Source: Clostridium sartagoforme (GTDB lineage: Bacteria; Bacillota; Clostridia; Clostridiales; Clostridiaceae). Taken from it: a stretch of 64,000 nucleotides of DNA. The stretch spans positions 248,001 through 312,000 of the forward strand of contig NZ_SRYR01000001.1 in assembly GCF_004794105.1 (NCBI RefSeq), written 5' to 3'. Shown piece by piece: positions 18,345 through 27,819 of this stretch (positions are counted from its first letter, which is position 1; the number at the start of each line of letters is the position of its first letter). Under the pieces are notes generated by a model, which was not told the DNA's origin, searched no databases, and was given only the letters and a program-made list of their open reading frames with translations. Both the position numbers and the translations under genes were made by a program.

Positions 18345-18480
18345 AAAAAATGAAATAATGAAAATGAAAGAATTTAGGGTGAAGCTTCATAAAGTTTCCA
18401 AAGATAATAAAAAAGTAAATAGTTCAGTAATCTAAATTATTTTCCCTAATTTTTTCATTTTTTAAATCTTTTCATTTTTT
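18345..18480 (+). repeat. imperfect palindromic intergenic repeat, copy B (purC-purF)
   Basis: The left arm at about 18345-18379 (AAAAAATGAA ... TTTAGGG) and the right arm at about 18443-18480 (CCCTAATTTT ... TTCATTTTTT) are inverted over roughly 35 bases with a few differences. A TGAAGCTTCA palindrome (18380-18389) sits inside. It has the same general layout as the other pur-operon repeats but a different sequence; its left end resembles the flank of copy A (repeated TGAAAAAATGAA). Confidence 0.55.
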
Positions 18481-18507
18481 AATTAATTAAAACTGGGGGT
18501 ATTATTT

Positions 18508-19914
18508 TTGAGATCAAATTTAATTATAGATCCAAGTAACGATAAATTTAAAGATGAATGTGGCGTTTTTGGTGTTTATGTTAATAAGCCAATGGATGTG
18601 GCTTCAATGACTTATTATGGGTTATATGCTCTGCAGCATAGAGGTCAAGAAAGTGCAGGGATTGCTGTAGCTAATGGTGAAACTATAGATATTCATAAAG
18701 GAATGGGGCTTATAACAGAAGCTTTTTCTAAGGAGAGCTTAGAAAAGCTAAAGGGTAATGCTGCTATTGGACATGTAAGATACTCTACATCTGGAGATAC
18801 AAGAATTGAAAATGCTCAGCCATTACTTAGTCAAACAAGACTTGGGTCCATTGCTATGGCTCATAATGGTACTTTAGTTAATGCAGAAGTTATAAGAGAA
18901 TTATTAGAAGATGGTGGACATGTATTCCATACATCAATAGATTCAGAGGTAATAGCAAATCTTATTGCAAGAGCAGCAAAAAAAGGTATTGAAAGAGCAA
19001 TATTTGATGCTATACAAGCAGTAAGGGGATCCTTTGCTATGGTTATTTTAACTGAAGATAAGCTTATAGGTGTTAGAGATCCTCATGGAATAAGACCTTT
19101 ATGTTTAGGAAAAATGGAAGAAGGATATGTACTATCTTCTGAAAGCTGTGCTTTAGATGCAATAGGTGCAGAATTAGTTAGAGATATAGATCCAGGTGAA
19201 ATAATAGTAATAGATAATAATGGAGTTAAATCATTTAAGTATTCAGAAAACACACAATGCCAAACTTGTGCATTTGAATATATTTATTTTGCAAGACCTG
19301 ACTCAACAATAGATGGATTAGATGTACATGATTCAAGAGTTAAGGCTGGTGAACAATTATTTAGAGAGCATAAGATAGAAGCAGATTTAGTAGTTGCAGT
19401 TCCAGATTCAGGAATACCATCAGCTATTGGTTATTCAAAAGCTTCAGGAGTTCCTTATGATACGGGTTTTGTTAAAAATAGATATGTAGGTAGAACATTT
19501 ATAACTCCTTCTCAAGAAATTAGGGAAAAGGCAGTTGCTGTTAAGCTTAATCCTTTAAAAGCTAATGTAAATGGTAAGAGAGTAATTTTAATAGATGATT
19601 CAATAGTTAGAGGAACTACCTCAAGACATTTAGTTGAATCTTTAAGAAGAGCAGGAGCTAAAGAGGTACATTTCTTAGTAGCTTCACCAATAGTTAAATT
19701 TCCTTGCTATTTTGGAATAGATACTCCATATAGAAGTGAATTAATTGGTGCAAAAAAGAGTATTGAAGAAATAAGAGAAGCAATAGGTTCGGACAGCTTA
19801 GGCTATTTAAGCATGGAAGGTATGTATAGTTGCTTTAAGAAAGACTGTGGATATTGTGTTGGTTGCTTTAATGGAATTTATCCAGTGGCAACTCCTATAG
19901 AAGGTGCAAAATAA
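18508..19914 (+). CDS. purF: amidophosphoribosyltransferase
   Basis: Committed step of purine synthesis: PRPP + glutamine gives phosphoribosylamine. The start is TTG at 18508 behind a GGGGGT ribosome site. The 468 residues begin with a ~17-residue propeptide; Cys18 in DECGVFGVY becomes the N-terminal nucleophile after cleavage. The glutaminase half (~18-250) has LQHRGQESAGIAV; the PRPP-binding half has VILIDDSIVRGTTSR. CQTC, CYFG and CFKKDCGYCVGCF supply the iron-sulfur cysteines of the Bacillus-type oxygen-sensitive enzyme. That is notable next to the oxygen-defence genes at 31-37 kb. Confidence 0.96.
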   Translation: MRSNLIIDPSNDKFKDECGVFGVYVNKPMDVASMTYYGLYALQHRGQESAGIAVANGETIDIHKGMGLITEAFSKESLEKLKGNAAIGHVRYSTSGDTRIENAQPLLSQTRLGSIAMAHNGTLVNAEVIRELLEDGGHVFHTSIDSEVIANLIARAAKKGIERAIFDAIQAVRGSFAMVILTEDKLIGVRDPHGIRPLCLGKMEEGYVLSSESCALDAIGAELVRDIDPGEIIVIDNNGVKSFKYSENTQCQTCAFEYIYFARPDSTIDGLDVHDSRVKAGEQLFREHKIEADLVVAVPDSGIPSAIGYSKASGVPYDTGFVKNRYVGRTFITPSQEIREKAVAVKLNPLKANVNGKRVILIDDSIVRGTTSRHLVESLRRAGAKEVHFLVASPIVKFPCYFGIDTPYRSELIGAKKSIEEIREAIGSDSLGYLSMEGMYSCFKKDCGYCVGCFNGIYPVATPIEGAK

Positions 19915-19935
19915 AGCTGAAAGGTAGTGTGTTAA

Positions 19936-20937
19936 ATGATAACTTATAAAGAAGCTGGAGTTAATATAGAAGAAGGATATAGATCAGTAAAGCTTATTAA
20001 AGAATATGCTAGTAGAACTATGAGTGAATATGTACTTAATGGTTTAGGAAGCTTTGCTGGAATGGTTGAACTACCAGAAGGGTACAAGAAGCCTGTATTG
20101 GTATCAGGAACTGATGGAGTAGGAACTAAGCTTGATATAGCATTTAGAACTAAGAAGTATGATACTGTTGGAATTGACTGTGTTGCTATGTGTGTAAATG
20201 ATATATTATGCCACGGAGCAAAACCATTATTCTTCCTTGATTATATAGCTTGTGGAAAGTTAGAAGCTGAAGTAGCTGCTGATTTAGTTAAGGGAGTTTC
20301 TGAAGGTTGTATCCAAGGAAACTGTGCTTTAGTAGGTGGAGAAACTGCTGAAATGCCAGGGTTTTATAGAGATGGTGAATATGATATGGCTGGCTTTGCT
20401 GTTGGTATAGTAGATAAGGATAAAATTATTAACGGTAGAAATATAAAAGATGGAGACAAGCTTATAGGTATAGCATCTTCAGGATTACATTCAAATGGAT
20501 ATTCTTTAGTTAGAAAATTATTTAAAGATTTAAATGAAGAAGTAGATGGAAAAGAAGTATGGAAAACATTAATAACTCCTACTAAGATTTATGTGAAACC
20601 TATATTAAAGCTACTTGAAAGCTATGAAATTAAAGGTATGGCACATATAACTGGTGGTGGATTCTTAGAAAATGTTCCAAGAATGTTCAATGGAGATAAC
20701 TTTACAGCAGTTATAAAGAAAGATAGTTATCCAGTACCTAATATATTTAACAAGATAATAGAAAAGGGTGTAGATAAGGATCATATGTATAATACCTTCA
20801 ATATGGGAATTGGTTTTGTACTATGTGTAAATGAAGCAGATGTTAAGCCTATTATAAAAGCATTAATTGAAATGGGAGAAAAAGCTTATGAAATAGGTTA
20901 TGTTACATCTGGAGGTGAAGGTTGTTGTTTAAAGTAG
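19936..20937 (+). CDS. purM: phosphoribosylaminoimidazole (AIR) synthetase
   Basis: Closes the imidazole ring, FGAM + ATP to AIR. The 333 residues show VSGTDGVGTKLDIA, the AIRS signature, then GIDCVAMCVNDILCHGAKPLFFLDY, LVGGETAEMPGFY and HITGGGFLENVPR. A GAAAGGTAGTG site precedes the ATG. The length is typical, no lesions are seen, and the 3' end overlaps purN by about 16 bases. Confidence 0.97.
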   Translation: MITYKEAGVNIEEGYRSVKLIKEYASRTMSEYVLNGLGSFAGMVELPEGYKKPVLVSGTDGVGTKLDIAFRTKKYDTVGIDCVAMCVNDILCHGAKPLFFLDYIACGKLEAEVAADLVKGVSEGCIQGNCALVGGETAEMPGFYRDGEYDMAGFAVGIVDKDKIINGRNIKDGDKLIGIASSGLHSNGYSLVRKLFKDLNEEVDGKEVWKTLITPTKIYVKPILKLLESYEIKGMAHITGGGFLENVPRMFNGDNFTAVIKKDSYPVPNIFNKIIEKGVDKDHMYNTFNMGIGFVLCVNEADVKPIIKALIEMGEKAYEIGYVTSGGEGCCLK

Positions 20938-21548
20938 CAGTACTTGCCTCAGGGGGAGGAACCAATCTTCAATCTATTATTGATTCAATAGATAGTGGTA
21001 AATTAAATTGTAAAATAGAAATGGTTATAGGAAGTAAAGAAGGTATTTTTGCTCTAGAAAGGGCAAAACTTAAGGGGATAAAAACTTATATAATATCTAA
21101 AAAAGAGTATGGAGATAAGACTTCAGATAAGATACTGGAATTAACTAAGGGAAAGGTTGATTTAATTGTTCTTGCGGGGTATTTATCAATATTAGAGGGG
21201 GATATTCTTAAAGAGTTTAAGGATAGGATTATAAATATTCATCCTTCTCTTATTCCAAGCTTTTGTGGACCTAGAATGTACGGATTAAAGGTTCATGAAG
21301 CTGTAATAAACTCAGGAGTTAAATACACTGGATGCACAGTTCATTTTGTCAATGAAGAAGTAGATAGGGGGGCAATACTACTTCAAGAGGTAGTTCCAGT
21401 TTATTATGAGGATACGAAAGAAATTCTTCAAAAAAGGGTTCTAGAGAAAGAACATATACTATTACCTAAAGCAATTGACTTAATTAGTAAAGACCAAGTT
21501 GAAATTATAAATGGAAAAGCGAGAATAAATACAATTAATAATAAATAA
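20922..21548 (+). CDS. purN: phosphoribosylglycinamide formyltransferase
   Basis: Transfers a formyl group from 10-formyl-THF to GAR. The protein is 208 residues from TTG at 20922; the adjacent TTG at 20925 is equally possible because GGAGGTGAAGG at 20911-20921 serves either. The N-terminus VAVLASGGGTNLQSIID is the family opening; LAGYLSIL, NIHPSLIPSFCG and GCTVHFVNEEVDRGAILLQE are the catalytic Asn/His/Asp region. It overlaps the purM end and so is translationally coupled to it. Confidence 0.95.
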   Translation: MLFKVAVLASGGGTNLQSIIDSIDSGKLNCKIEMVIGSKEGIFALERAKLKGIKTYIISKKEYGDKTSDKILELTKGKVDLIVLAGYLSILEGDILKEFKDRIINIHPSLIPSFCGPRMYGLKVHEAVINSGVKYTGCTVHFVNEEVDRGAILLQEVVPVYYEDTKEILQKRVLEKEHILLPKAIDLISKDQVEIINGKARINTINNK

Positions 21549-21550
21549 TG

Positions 21551-21650
21551 GATAATTGATAATTATGGATATAACTTAGGCAAGATGAGTTATTCATTTT
21601 AAGAAATTCCTTGGGGATTTCATCTTTAATTATTCATTCTTAATTTTAAA
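21551..21650 (+). repeat. palindromic intergenic repeat, copy C (purN-purH)
   Basis: Hairpin 1 is ATAACTTA/TGAGTTAT (21571-21593); hairpin 2 is GAAATTCC-ttg-GGGATTTC (21603-21621), again an 8-bp stem with a 3-base loop followed by ATC. The flanks are ATAATTGATAATTAT and TTTAATTATTCATTCTTAATT, inverted and AT-rich, as in copies A and D. Confidence 0.65.
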
Positions 21651-21666
21651 AAAGGAGTTATTTTAA

Positions 21667-23169
21667 ATGATTAAAAGAGCATTAGTTAGCGTTTTTGATA
21701 AAGAAGGAATATTGGAGTTTTCAAACTTTCTACAAGATAAAGGAGTAGAAATTATATCTACAGGTGGTACTTATAAACATTTAAAGGATAATGGAGTTAA
21801 TGTTATTGAAGTTAATGAAGTAACTAATTTTCCAGAAATGTTAGATGGTAGAGTTAAAACTCTTCATCCAATTATCCATGCAGGAATCCTTGCTATAAGA
21901 GATAATGAAGAACATATGAATACTATTAAAGAAAGAAATATTACACCTATAGATATGGTTATAGTTAATTTATATCCATTTTTCCAAAAGGTAAGAGAAA
22001 ACTTAAGTTTTGATGAAAAGGTTGAGTTTATTGATATCGGTGGACCAACTATGCTAAGAGCAGCTGCTAAGAATTTTAAAGATGTAGTTGTTATATCTGA
22101 TAAAAATGACTACAAGGCGGTTATGGAAGAAATATCTGAAACAGGAGAAGTTTCTGCATCATTAAGAAAGAAATTAGCTGGAAAGGTATTTAACTTAATG
22201 AGTGCTTATGATGCAGCCATTTCTAACTTCTTACTTGAAGATGAAGAATATCCAGAATATCTTTCAATCTCATACAAGAAAAAGCAAAGTTTAAGATATG
22301 GAGAAAATCCACATCAAAGCGCAGCATACTACAGCTCAAATGAGTTTGATGGGGCAATGAATAGCTTCGAAGTTCTTAATGGTAAGGAATTATCTTATAA
22401 CAATATAAAAGATTTAGATATAGCTTGGAAGGTAGCTTGCGAGTTTGAAGAAGTAGCTTGTTGTGGACTTAAGCATAATACTCCATGTGGCGTTGCTATT
22501 GGAGAAACTCCACTTGAAGTTTACACTAAAGCATATGAAGCAGATCCAACATCAATATTTGGTGGTATAGTTGCAGTTAATAGAAAGATTGATAAGGCTA
22601 CAGCAGAAGAAATGGTTAAAATCTTCTTAGAAGTAGTTGCAGCTCCAGAATATGATGAAGATGCCCTTGAAGTATTAAGAACTAAAAAGAATTTAAGAGT
22701 TATTAAATGTAACAATATTCCTAAGGATAAAAAATTTATGGTAACTGTTGATGGTGGAATCCTAGTTCAAGAAGAAGATACTAAGTTAACTGATGAAATT
22801 AAGGTGGTTACTGAAAAGGCACCAACAGAAGAAGAAATGAGAGATTTAATCTTTGGTATGAAGGTAGTGAAATACGTTAAATCTAATGCAATAGTAACCA
22901 TTAAAGATGGAGTAGCAGTAGGGATTGGTGGAGGACAAGTTAATAGAATTTGGCCTACAGAAGATGCTCTTAAAAGAGGTAAAGGAGCTACTGTTTTAGC
23001 ATCAGATGCATTCTTCCCATTCAGAGATGTTGTAGATACATGTGCTAAAAATGGAATAAAAGCTATAATTCAACCAGGTGGTTCAATGAGAGATCAAGAA
23101 TCTATAGATGCTTGTAATGAACATGGGATAGCAATGGTATTTACAGGAATAAGACACTTTAAGCACTAA
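21667..23169 (+). CDS. purH: bifunctional AICAR transformylase / IMP cyclohydrolase
   Basis: Catalyses the last two steps to IMP. The 500-residue protein has an N-terminal IMP cyclohydrolase domain (~1-190) with [41 protein letters not shown] and [13 protein letters not shown]. The transformylase domain (~195-500) carries [41 protein letters not shown] and [26 protein letters not shown] precedes the ATG. A small perfect hairpin, GCACTAAT-caaag-ATTAGTGC, overlaps the stop codon, before repeat copy D. Confidence 0.97.
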   Translation: MIKRALVSVFDKEGILEFSNFLQDKGVEIISTGGTYKHLKDNGVNVIEVNEVTNFPEMLDGRVKTLHPIIHAGILAIRDNEEHMNTIKERNITPIDMVIVNLYPFFQKVRENLSFDEKVEFIDIGGPTMLRAAAKNFKDVVVISDKNDYKAVMEEISETGEVSASLRKKLAGKVFNLMSAYDAAISNFLLEDEEYPEYLSISYKKKQSLRYGENPHQSAAYYSSNEFDGAMNSFEVLNGKELSYNNIKDLDIAWKVACEFEEVACCGLKHNTPCGVAIGETPLEVYTKAYEADPTSIFGGIVAVNRKIDKATAEEMVKIFLEVVAAPEYDEDALEVLRTKKNLRVIKCNNIPKDKKFMVTVDGGILVQEEDTKLTDEIKVVTEKAPTEEEMRDLIFGMKVVKYVKSNAIVTIKDGVAVGIGGGQVNRIWPTEDALKRGKGATVLASDAFFPFRDVVDTCAKNGIKAIIQPGGSMRDQESIDACNEHGIAMVFTGIRHFKH

Positions 23170-23189
23170 TCAAAGATTAGTGCAATGAA

Positions 23190-23318
23190 TAATGAATATT
23201 GATAGTGGATAATTAAGGAGAAAACTCATTAAGGAGTTTTTGAATATATTTGATTTTTAGTAATTCTGGAAGAATTACATCGTCAATTGTTAATTATTAA
23301 CTGTTAATTGTCAATTGA
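23190..23318 (+). repeat. palindromic intergenic repeat, copy D (purH-purD)
   Basis: Hairpin 1 is AAAACTC/GAGTTTT (23221-23240); hairpin 2 is GTAATTCT-gga-AGAATTAC (23260-23278). Compared with copy A, the base pair next to the loop has changed from C-G to T-A on both sides, a compensatory change. AT-rich inverted flanks (GTTAATTATTAACTGTTAAT) follow on the right as in copy A. Confidence 0.7.
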
Positions 23319-23335
23319 TATCTTGGGGGTGTAGA

Positions 23336-24583
23336 ATGAAAATTTTATTAATTGGGTCTGGTGGAAGAGAGCATGCTTTAGCTTGGAAAATTGCTAAGAA
23401 TGATAGAGTAGAAAAGATATTTGTGGCTCCTGGTAATGGTGGAACAGCTATAGAAGCTAAATGTGAAAATATTGATATTACAGATATAGATGAACTGTTA
23501 AGCTTTGCTATTGGAGAATCTATTGATTTAACAATAGTTGGGCCAGAAGATCCACTAACTAAGGGAATAGTAGATAAGTTTAAAGAAAAGGGTCTTAAGA
23601 TTTTTGGACCTAGTAAAAGGGCTGCTAGACTTGAAGGTAGTAAGAGTTTTTCTAAAGACTTTATGAAAAAGTATGGAGTAAAAACTGCTGAATATGAAGT
23701 TTTTTATAATCATCAAGAAGCACTAGAATATTTAAATAAATGCCCATATCCTACAGTAGTAAAAGCAGATGGTTTAGCAGCAGGCAAAGGCGTTGCAATT
23801 TGTGAAAATAAAGAAGAGGCTGTTAAAGCAGTTAACTCCTTTATGATAGATGATATATTTAATGGTGCAGGACAAAAAATAGTAATAGAGGAGTTTTTAG
23901 ATGGGGTAGAAGCTTCAATATTATCAATAACTGATGGGAAAACAATAATACCATTTATCTCTGCAAAAGATCACAAACAAGTTTTTGATGGTAGCAAGGG
24001 ACCAAATACAGGTGGTATGGGAGTATCAGCACCAAATCCTTTTGTAACTGAAGAAGTTCTTAAAGATTTCGAAGAAAATATAATGAATAATACTTTACAA
24101 GGGATTAGAGAAGAGGGCTTTGATTTTAAAGGGATAATATTCTTTGGACTTATGATAACTAAAAAGGGATCATATCTTCTAGAATATAATGTTAGAATGG
24201 GAGATCCAGAAACACAATCGGTACTTAATTTAATGGAAAGCGATTTGCTTGAGTTAATAGAATCTGCTTTAAATGAAGATTTAGAGAATGCTGAAGTTAA
24301 GTGGAATACAGGAGCTTGTGTAAATGTAGTTTTAGCTTCAAAAGGATATCCAGGATCTTTTGTAAAAGGTTATGAAATTACTGTAGATAATGAAGTTAAA
24401 GATAAAGTATTTATAGCAGGAGCAAAGCTTGAAGATGGAGTTTTAAAAACTAATGGCGGGAGAGTCTTATCAGTAGTTGGAATAGGAAAAACTGTAGAAG
24501 AAGCTAGAGAAGATGCTTATAAATCAATTGAAAAGGTAAACTTTAAAGAAAAATATTATAGAAGTGATATAGGATTAGTATAA
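23336..24583 (+). CDS. purD: phosphoribosylamine-glycine ligase
   Basis: Second step of purine synthesis, an ATP-grasp ligase. I start at the ATG at 23336 behind TTGGGGGTG, not the in-frame TTG at 23315, giving 415 residues beginning MKILLIGSGGREHALAWK. The ATP-grasp core shows YPTVVKADGLAAGKGVAI, VIEEFLDGVEAS, GPNTGGMGVSAPNPF and LEYNVRMGDPETQ. It is the last enzyme gene of the de novo series here; purB and purA are not in the window. Adenine deaminase follows after 28 bases without a terminator. Confidence 0.97.
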   Translation: MKILLIGSGGREHALAWKIAKNDRVEKIFVAPGNGGTAIEAKCENIDITDIDELLSFAIGESIDLTIVGPEDPLTKGIVDKFKEKGLKIFGPSKRAARLEGSKSFSKDFMKKYGVKTAEYEVFYNHQEALEYLNKCPYPTVVKADGLAAGKGVAICENKEEAVKAVNSFMIDDIFNGAGQKIVIEEFLDGVEASILSITDGKTIIPFISAKDHKQVFDGSKGPNTGGMGVSAPNPFVTEEVLKDFEENIMNNTLQGIREEGFDFKGIIFFGLMITKKGSYLLEYNVRMGDPETQSVLNLMESDLLELIESALNEDLENAEVKWNTGACVNVVLASKGYPGSFVKGYEITVDNEVKDKVFIAGAKLEDGVLKTNGGRVLSVVGIGKTVEEAREDAYKSIEKVNFKEKYYRSDIGLV

Positions 24584-24611
24584 TATAACACTAAGATAAG
24601 AGGTAAAAGGT

Positions 24612-26411
24612 ATGTTTAATAAATTTAATATTAAGCCATTATGGGAAGTAAGTAAAATATTATCAGCAGTAGCACAAGGATTTCAAGGAGCTGATATTGT
24701 AATTACTAATGCTAAATTAGTAAATGTATGTACTAGAGAAATAATTGAAAATACTGATGTAGCAATTAGTATGGGAAGAATAGCTTTAGTTGGTGATGCA
24801 AAACATTGTATAAAAGAAAATACTAAAGTAATTGATGCTAAGGGACAATATATAGCACCTGGATTTTTAGATGGACATATTCATGTAGAATCTTCTATGT
24901 TAAGTGTTAGTGAATATGCTCGTTCAGTAATACCTCATGGAACAGTAGGTATTTATATGGATCCTCATGAAATATGTAATGTACTTGGTTTAAATGGTGT
25001 TAAGTATATGATTGAAGATGGAAAGGGAACTCCATTAAAAAATATGGTAACTACTCCATCATGTGTTCCTGCAGTTCCAGGATTTGAAGATACAGGAGCA
25101 GTAATTGGACCAGAGGATATAGCAGAGACTATGAAATGGGATAGTGTTGTTGGACTAGGAGAAATGATGAATTTCCCAGGAATATTATTTTCAACAGACC
25201 ATGCCCATGGAGTTGTAGGAGAAACATTAAAGGCTAATAAAATTGTAACAGGGCATTATTCTCTACCTGAAACAGGAAAAGGATTAAATGGATATATAGC
25301 ATCTGGAGTTAGATGTTGTCATGAATCTACAAGAGCTGAAGATGCTTTAGCTAAGATGAGACTTGGTATGTATGCAATGTTTAGAGAAGGATCAGCGTGG
25401 CATGATTTAAAAGAAGTAAGTAAATCTATAACAGAAAATAATGTTGATAGTAGATTTGCAGTATTAATATCAGATGATACACATCCTCATACATTATTAA
25501 ATGATGGACATTTAGATCATATAATTAGAAGAGCTATAAAAGAGGGAATAGATCCAATAACAGCAATACAAATGGTTACTATAAACTGTGCACAATGCTT
25601 CCAAATGGATCATGAATTAGGTTCAATAACTCCAGGTAAATGCGCTGATATAGTATTTATAGAAGACTTAAATAAAATTAATGTAACAAAGGTTATTATT
25701 GATGGAAATATAGTAGCAGAAAATGGAGTTTTAACTGAAGAAATATATGAATATAAATATCCAGAAGATGCAATGAATTCAATGCATGTAAAGAATATAA
25801 TAACTAAGGATTCTTTTAATATATATGCAGAGAATAAAGAAAAAGTAAAAGCAAGAGTTATGGAAATAATACCTGCAAGAGTTGGTACTTATGAAAGACA
25901 TATTGAACTAGATGTTAAAGATGGAAGGGTTCAATGTGATACAAACAATGATGTTTTAAAAGCAGCTGTATTTGAAAGACATAAGGAAACAGGAACAGTA
26001 GGATACGGATTTGTTAAAGGCTTTGGAATAAAAGAAGGAGCAATGGCATCAACTGTTGCTCATGATGCTCACAATCTTTTAGTTATAGGTGCTAATGATG
26101 AAGATATGGCTTTAGCAGCTAATACACTAATAGAATGTGGCGGCGGAATGGTAGCTGTAAAAGATGGAAAAGTTATAGGATTAGTACCTTTACCAATAGC
26201 AGGTCTAATGAGTGATAAACCTTTAGAAGAAATGGCAGAGAAGGTTGAGTTATTAGGTAAGGCTTGGGAAGAAATAGGATGTAATATAGTTTCTCCATTT
26301 ATGACAATGGCTCTTATATCATTAGCATGTTTACCAGAATTAAGACTTACAAATAGAGGATTAGTTGATTGTAATAAGTTTGAGTTTGTTCCTTTATTTA
26401 TAGAAGATTAA
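24612..26411 (+). CDS. ade: adenine deaminase
   Basis: Converts adenine to hypoxanthine and ammonia for purine salvage. The 599 residues belong to the amidohydrolase superfamily: FLDGHIHVESSML contributes the metal-binding HxH; DPHEICNVLG, TGHYSLPETGKGLNGY and SDDTHPHTLLNDGHLD hold further metal ligands and the catalytic Asp. The C-terminal domain carries VAHDAHNLLVIGAND and ECGGGMVAVKDGKV. Length and order match the Bacillus AdeC family. AAGAGGTAAAAGG precedes the ATG. It lies 28 bases after purD and before a strong terminator, so it is the last gene of the pur transcription unit. Confidence 0.96.
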   Translation: MFNKFNIKPLWEVSKILSAVAQGFQGADIVITNAKLVNVCTREIIENTDVAISMGRIALVGDAKHCIKENTKVIDAKGQYIAPGFLDGHIHVESSMLSVSEYARSVIPHGTVGIYMDPHEICNVLGLNGVKYMIEDGKGTPLKNMVTTPSCVPAVPGFEDTGAVIGPEDIAETMKWDSVVGLGEMMNFPGILFSTDHAHGVVGETLKANKIVTGHYSLPETGKGLNGYIASGVRCCHESTRAEDALAKMRLGMYAMFREGSAWHDLKEVSKSITENNVDSRFAVLISDDTHPHTLLNDGHLDHIIRRAIKEGIDPITAIQMVTINCAQCFQMDHELGSITPGKCADIVFIEDLNKINVTKVIIDGNIVAENGVLTEEIYEYKYPEDAMNSMHVKNIITKDSFNIYAENKEKVKARVMEIIPARVGTYERHIELDVKDGRVQCDTNNDVLKAAVFERHKETGTVGYGFVKGFGIKEGAMASTVAHDAHNLLVIGANDEDMALAANTLIECGGGMVAVKDGKVIGLVPLPIAGLMSDKPLEEMAEKVELLGKAWEEIGCNIVSPFMTMALISLACLPELRLTNRGLVDCNKFEFVPLFIED

Positions 26412-26429
26412 AGAAAGTATTTTAGTATA

Positions 26430-26463
26430 AAGAGTGTAGTAATTTTTGCTACACTCTTTTTTA
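26430..26463 (+). terminator. terminator of pur operon
   Basis: AGAGTGTAG (26431-26439) and CTACACTCT (26449-26457) followed by T6. Confidence 0.9.
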
Positions 26464-26527
26464 AAATGTATTGGGAAGAATAACAAATGGGTTATTAAAA
26501 AATATATAGTTATGCAATTTTTGTAAA

Positions 26528-26556
26528 TTGTAATTAGTTAAATAATAAGATATAAT
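26528..26556 (+). promoter_or_regulatory. sigma-A promoter of xpaC-telA
   Basis: TTGTAA (26528-26533), 17-base spacer, TATAAT (26551-26556), about 85 bases upstream of the XpaC start. Confidence 0.65.
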
Positions 26557-26639
26557 AAACCTAAAATATTATAGGAGAGGTATATTATTTTATATCTTTT
26601 AATTTATGTAAATAATAGTAATGGTCTGGAGGCAAGACA

Positions 26640-27794
26640 ATGGATAGAAGAGATTTTTCTGATTTAGAAGATCAAATTATGTCTACAGTTAAAAATGCAC
26701 TTAACGCTATAGATTTCGCTAATTTAAAAAGAGATATTAGCGGTAAAGCTGAGGATACTTTAAATGAGTTTAAATCAAAGGTAAATGAATACAATAGAAA
26801 AATGGAAAATAAGTATGAGATTTTAACTAAAAAGCCTAAAAATGATGTATCTACTTATATTAGCAAAAGACCAGCTGGTAGTTTATCAGGAATATTTTAT
26901 CTAATATTTGGATCAATAGGAAGTGCAGTTTTTGGGTTTTTAGTTCTTATATTTCTAATATTTATGATAGTTTTTGGTGGAACTATAGATAATATTCATA
27001 TTGCTTTTGGAGTTTTATTTACATTTTTTCTAATAAGCTTAGGATTACTTTTTAGAGGGGTAAATTTAAGAAAAAGAATAAAACGTTTTAAGAAGTATGT
27101 AAGATTTATTGATGATGATAGCTATTTTTTAATTAAGGACTTAGCGAAATTTGCTAAAGAAAAGGAAGCTTTTGTTATTAAAGATTTAAATAAAATGATT
27201 GCTTTAGGTATGTTTATAGAAGGGCATATTGATGATGAAAAAACTTATTTTATGTTAAATGATGATGTCTATGGTGACTATTTAAATTTAAAAAGACAGC
27301 AAATGGATAAAGAAAGTAAAAAAGAAAAATTAAAAGAAGATGTTAATAATTCTGAAAAAGAAGAAGTAAGACTTATAATTGAAACTGGAAGAAAGTATAT
27401 AAATCAAATAAAAATCATAAGAAATGAACTTTATAAAGAAGAAGTAGCAGCTAAATTAGATAGATTACAATATATTGCAAGTGAAATACTTAATTATGTT
27501 GAGAAGAATCCTAAAAAGCTACAAGAAGTTAATAAATTTATAAATCATTATCTACCTATTACTATAAAGTTAATTAATTCTTATAAGGAATTAAGTAATC
27601 AAATAGTTCAAGGGGAAAATATTAAAAATGCTAAAATTGAAATTGAAAAAAGTATTGATATTATAAATAATGCTTTTGAAAATTTATTAGATGATTTATT
27701 TGAAGATGTTGCTTTAGACATTTCTACAGATATTTCTGTGCTAAAAACTCTATTTAAACAAGAGGGATTAACAGAGGAAGATTTTAAAAAATAA
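26640..27794 (+). CDS. xpaC: XpaC-family protein
   Basis: Member of the 5-bromo-4-chloroindolyl-phosphate-hydrolysis (XpaC) family, whose true function is unclear. Of 384 residues, ~1-60 are charged and helical, ~85-145 hold two membrane helices (IFYLIFGSIGSAVFGFLVLI, IHIAFGVLFTFFLISLGLLF) before LRKRIKRFKKYVRF, and ~170-384 form a long helical cytoplasmic part (DLNKMIALGMFIEGHIDDEKTYFMLND). GTCTGGAGGCAAG is the ribosome site. The telA gene starts 25 bases later; the same pairing occurs in Bacillus (xpaC-yaaN), which supports both calls. Confidence 0.82.
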   Translation: MDRRDFSDLEDQIMSTVKNALNAIDFANLKRDISGKAEDTLNEFKSKVNEYNRKMENKYEILTKKPKNDVSTYISKRPAGSLSGIFYLIFGSIGSAVFGFLVLIFLIFMIVFGGTIDNIHIAFGVLFTFFLISLGLLFRGVNLRKRIKRFKKYVRFIDDDSYFLIKDLAKFAKEKEAFVIKDLNKMIALGMFIEGHIDDEKTYFMLNDDVYGDYLNLKRQQMDKESKKEKLKEDVNNSEKEEVRLIIETGRKYINQIKIIRNELYKEEVAAKLDRLQYIASEILNYVEKNPKKLQEVNKFINHYLPITIKLINSYKELSNQIVQGENIKNAKIEIEKSIDIINNAFENLLDDLFEDVALDISTDISVLKTLFKQEGLTEEDFKK

Positions 27795-27819
27795 CTTTTA
27801 AATATAAGGAGGCATTAAA

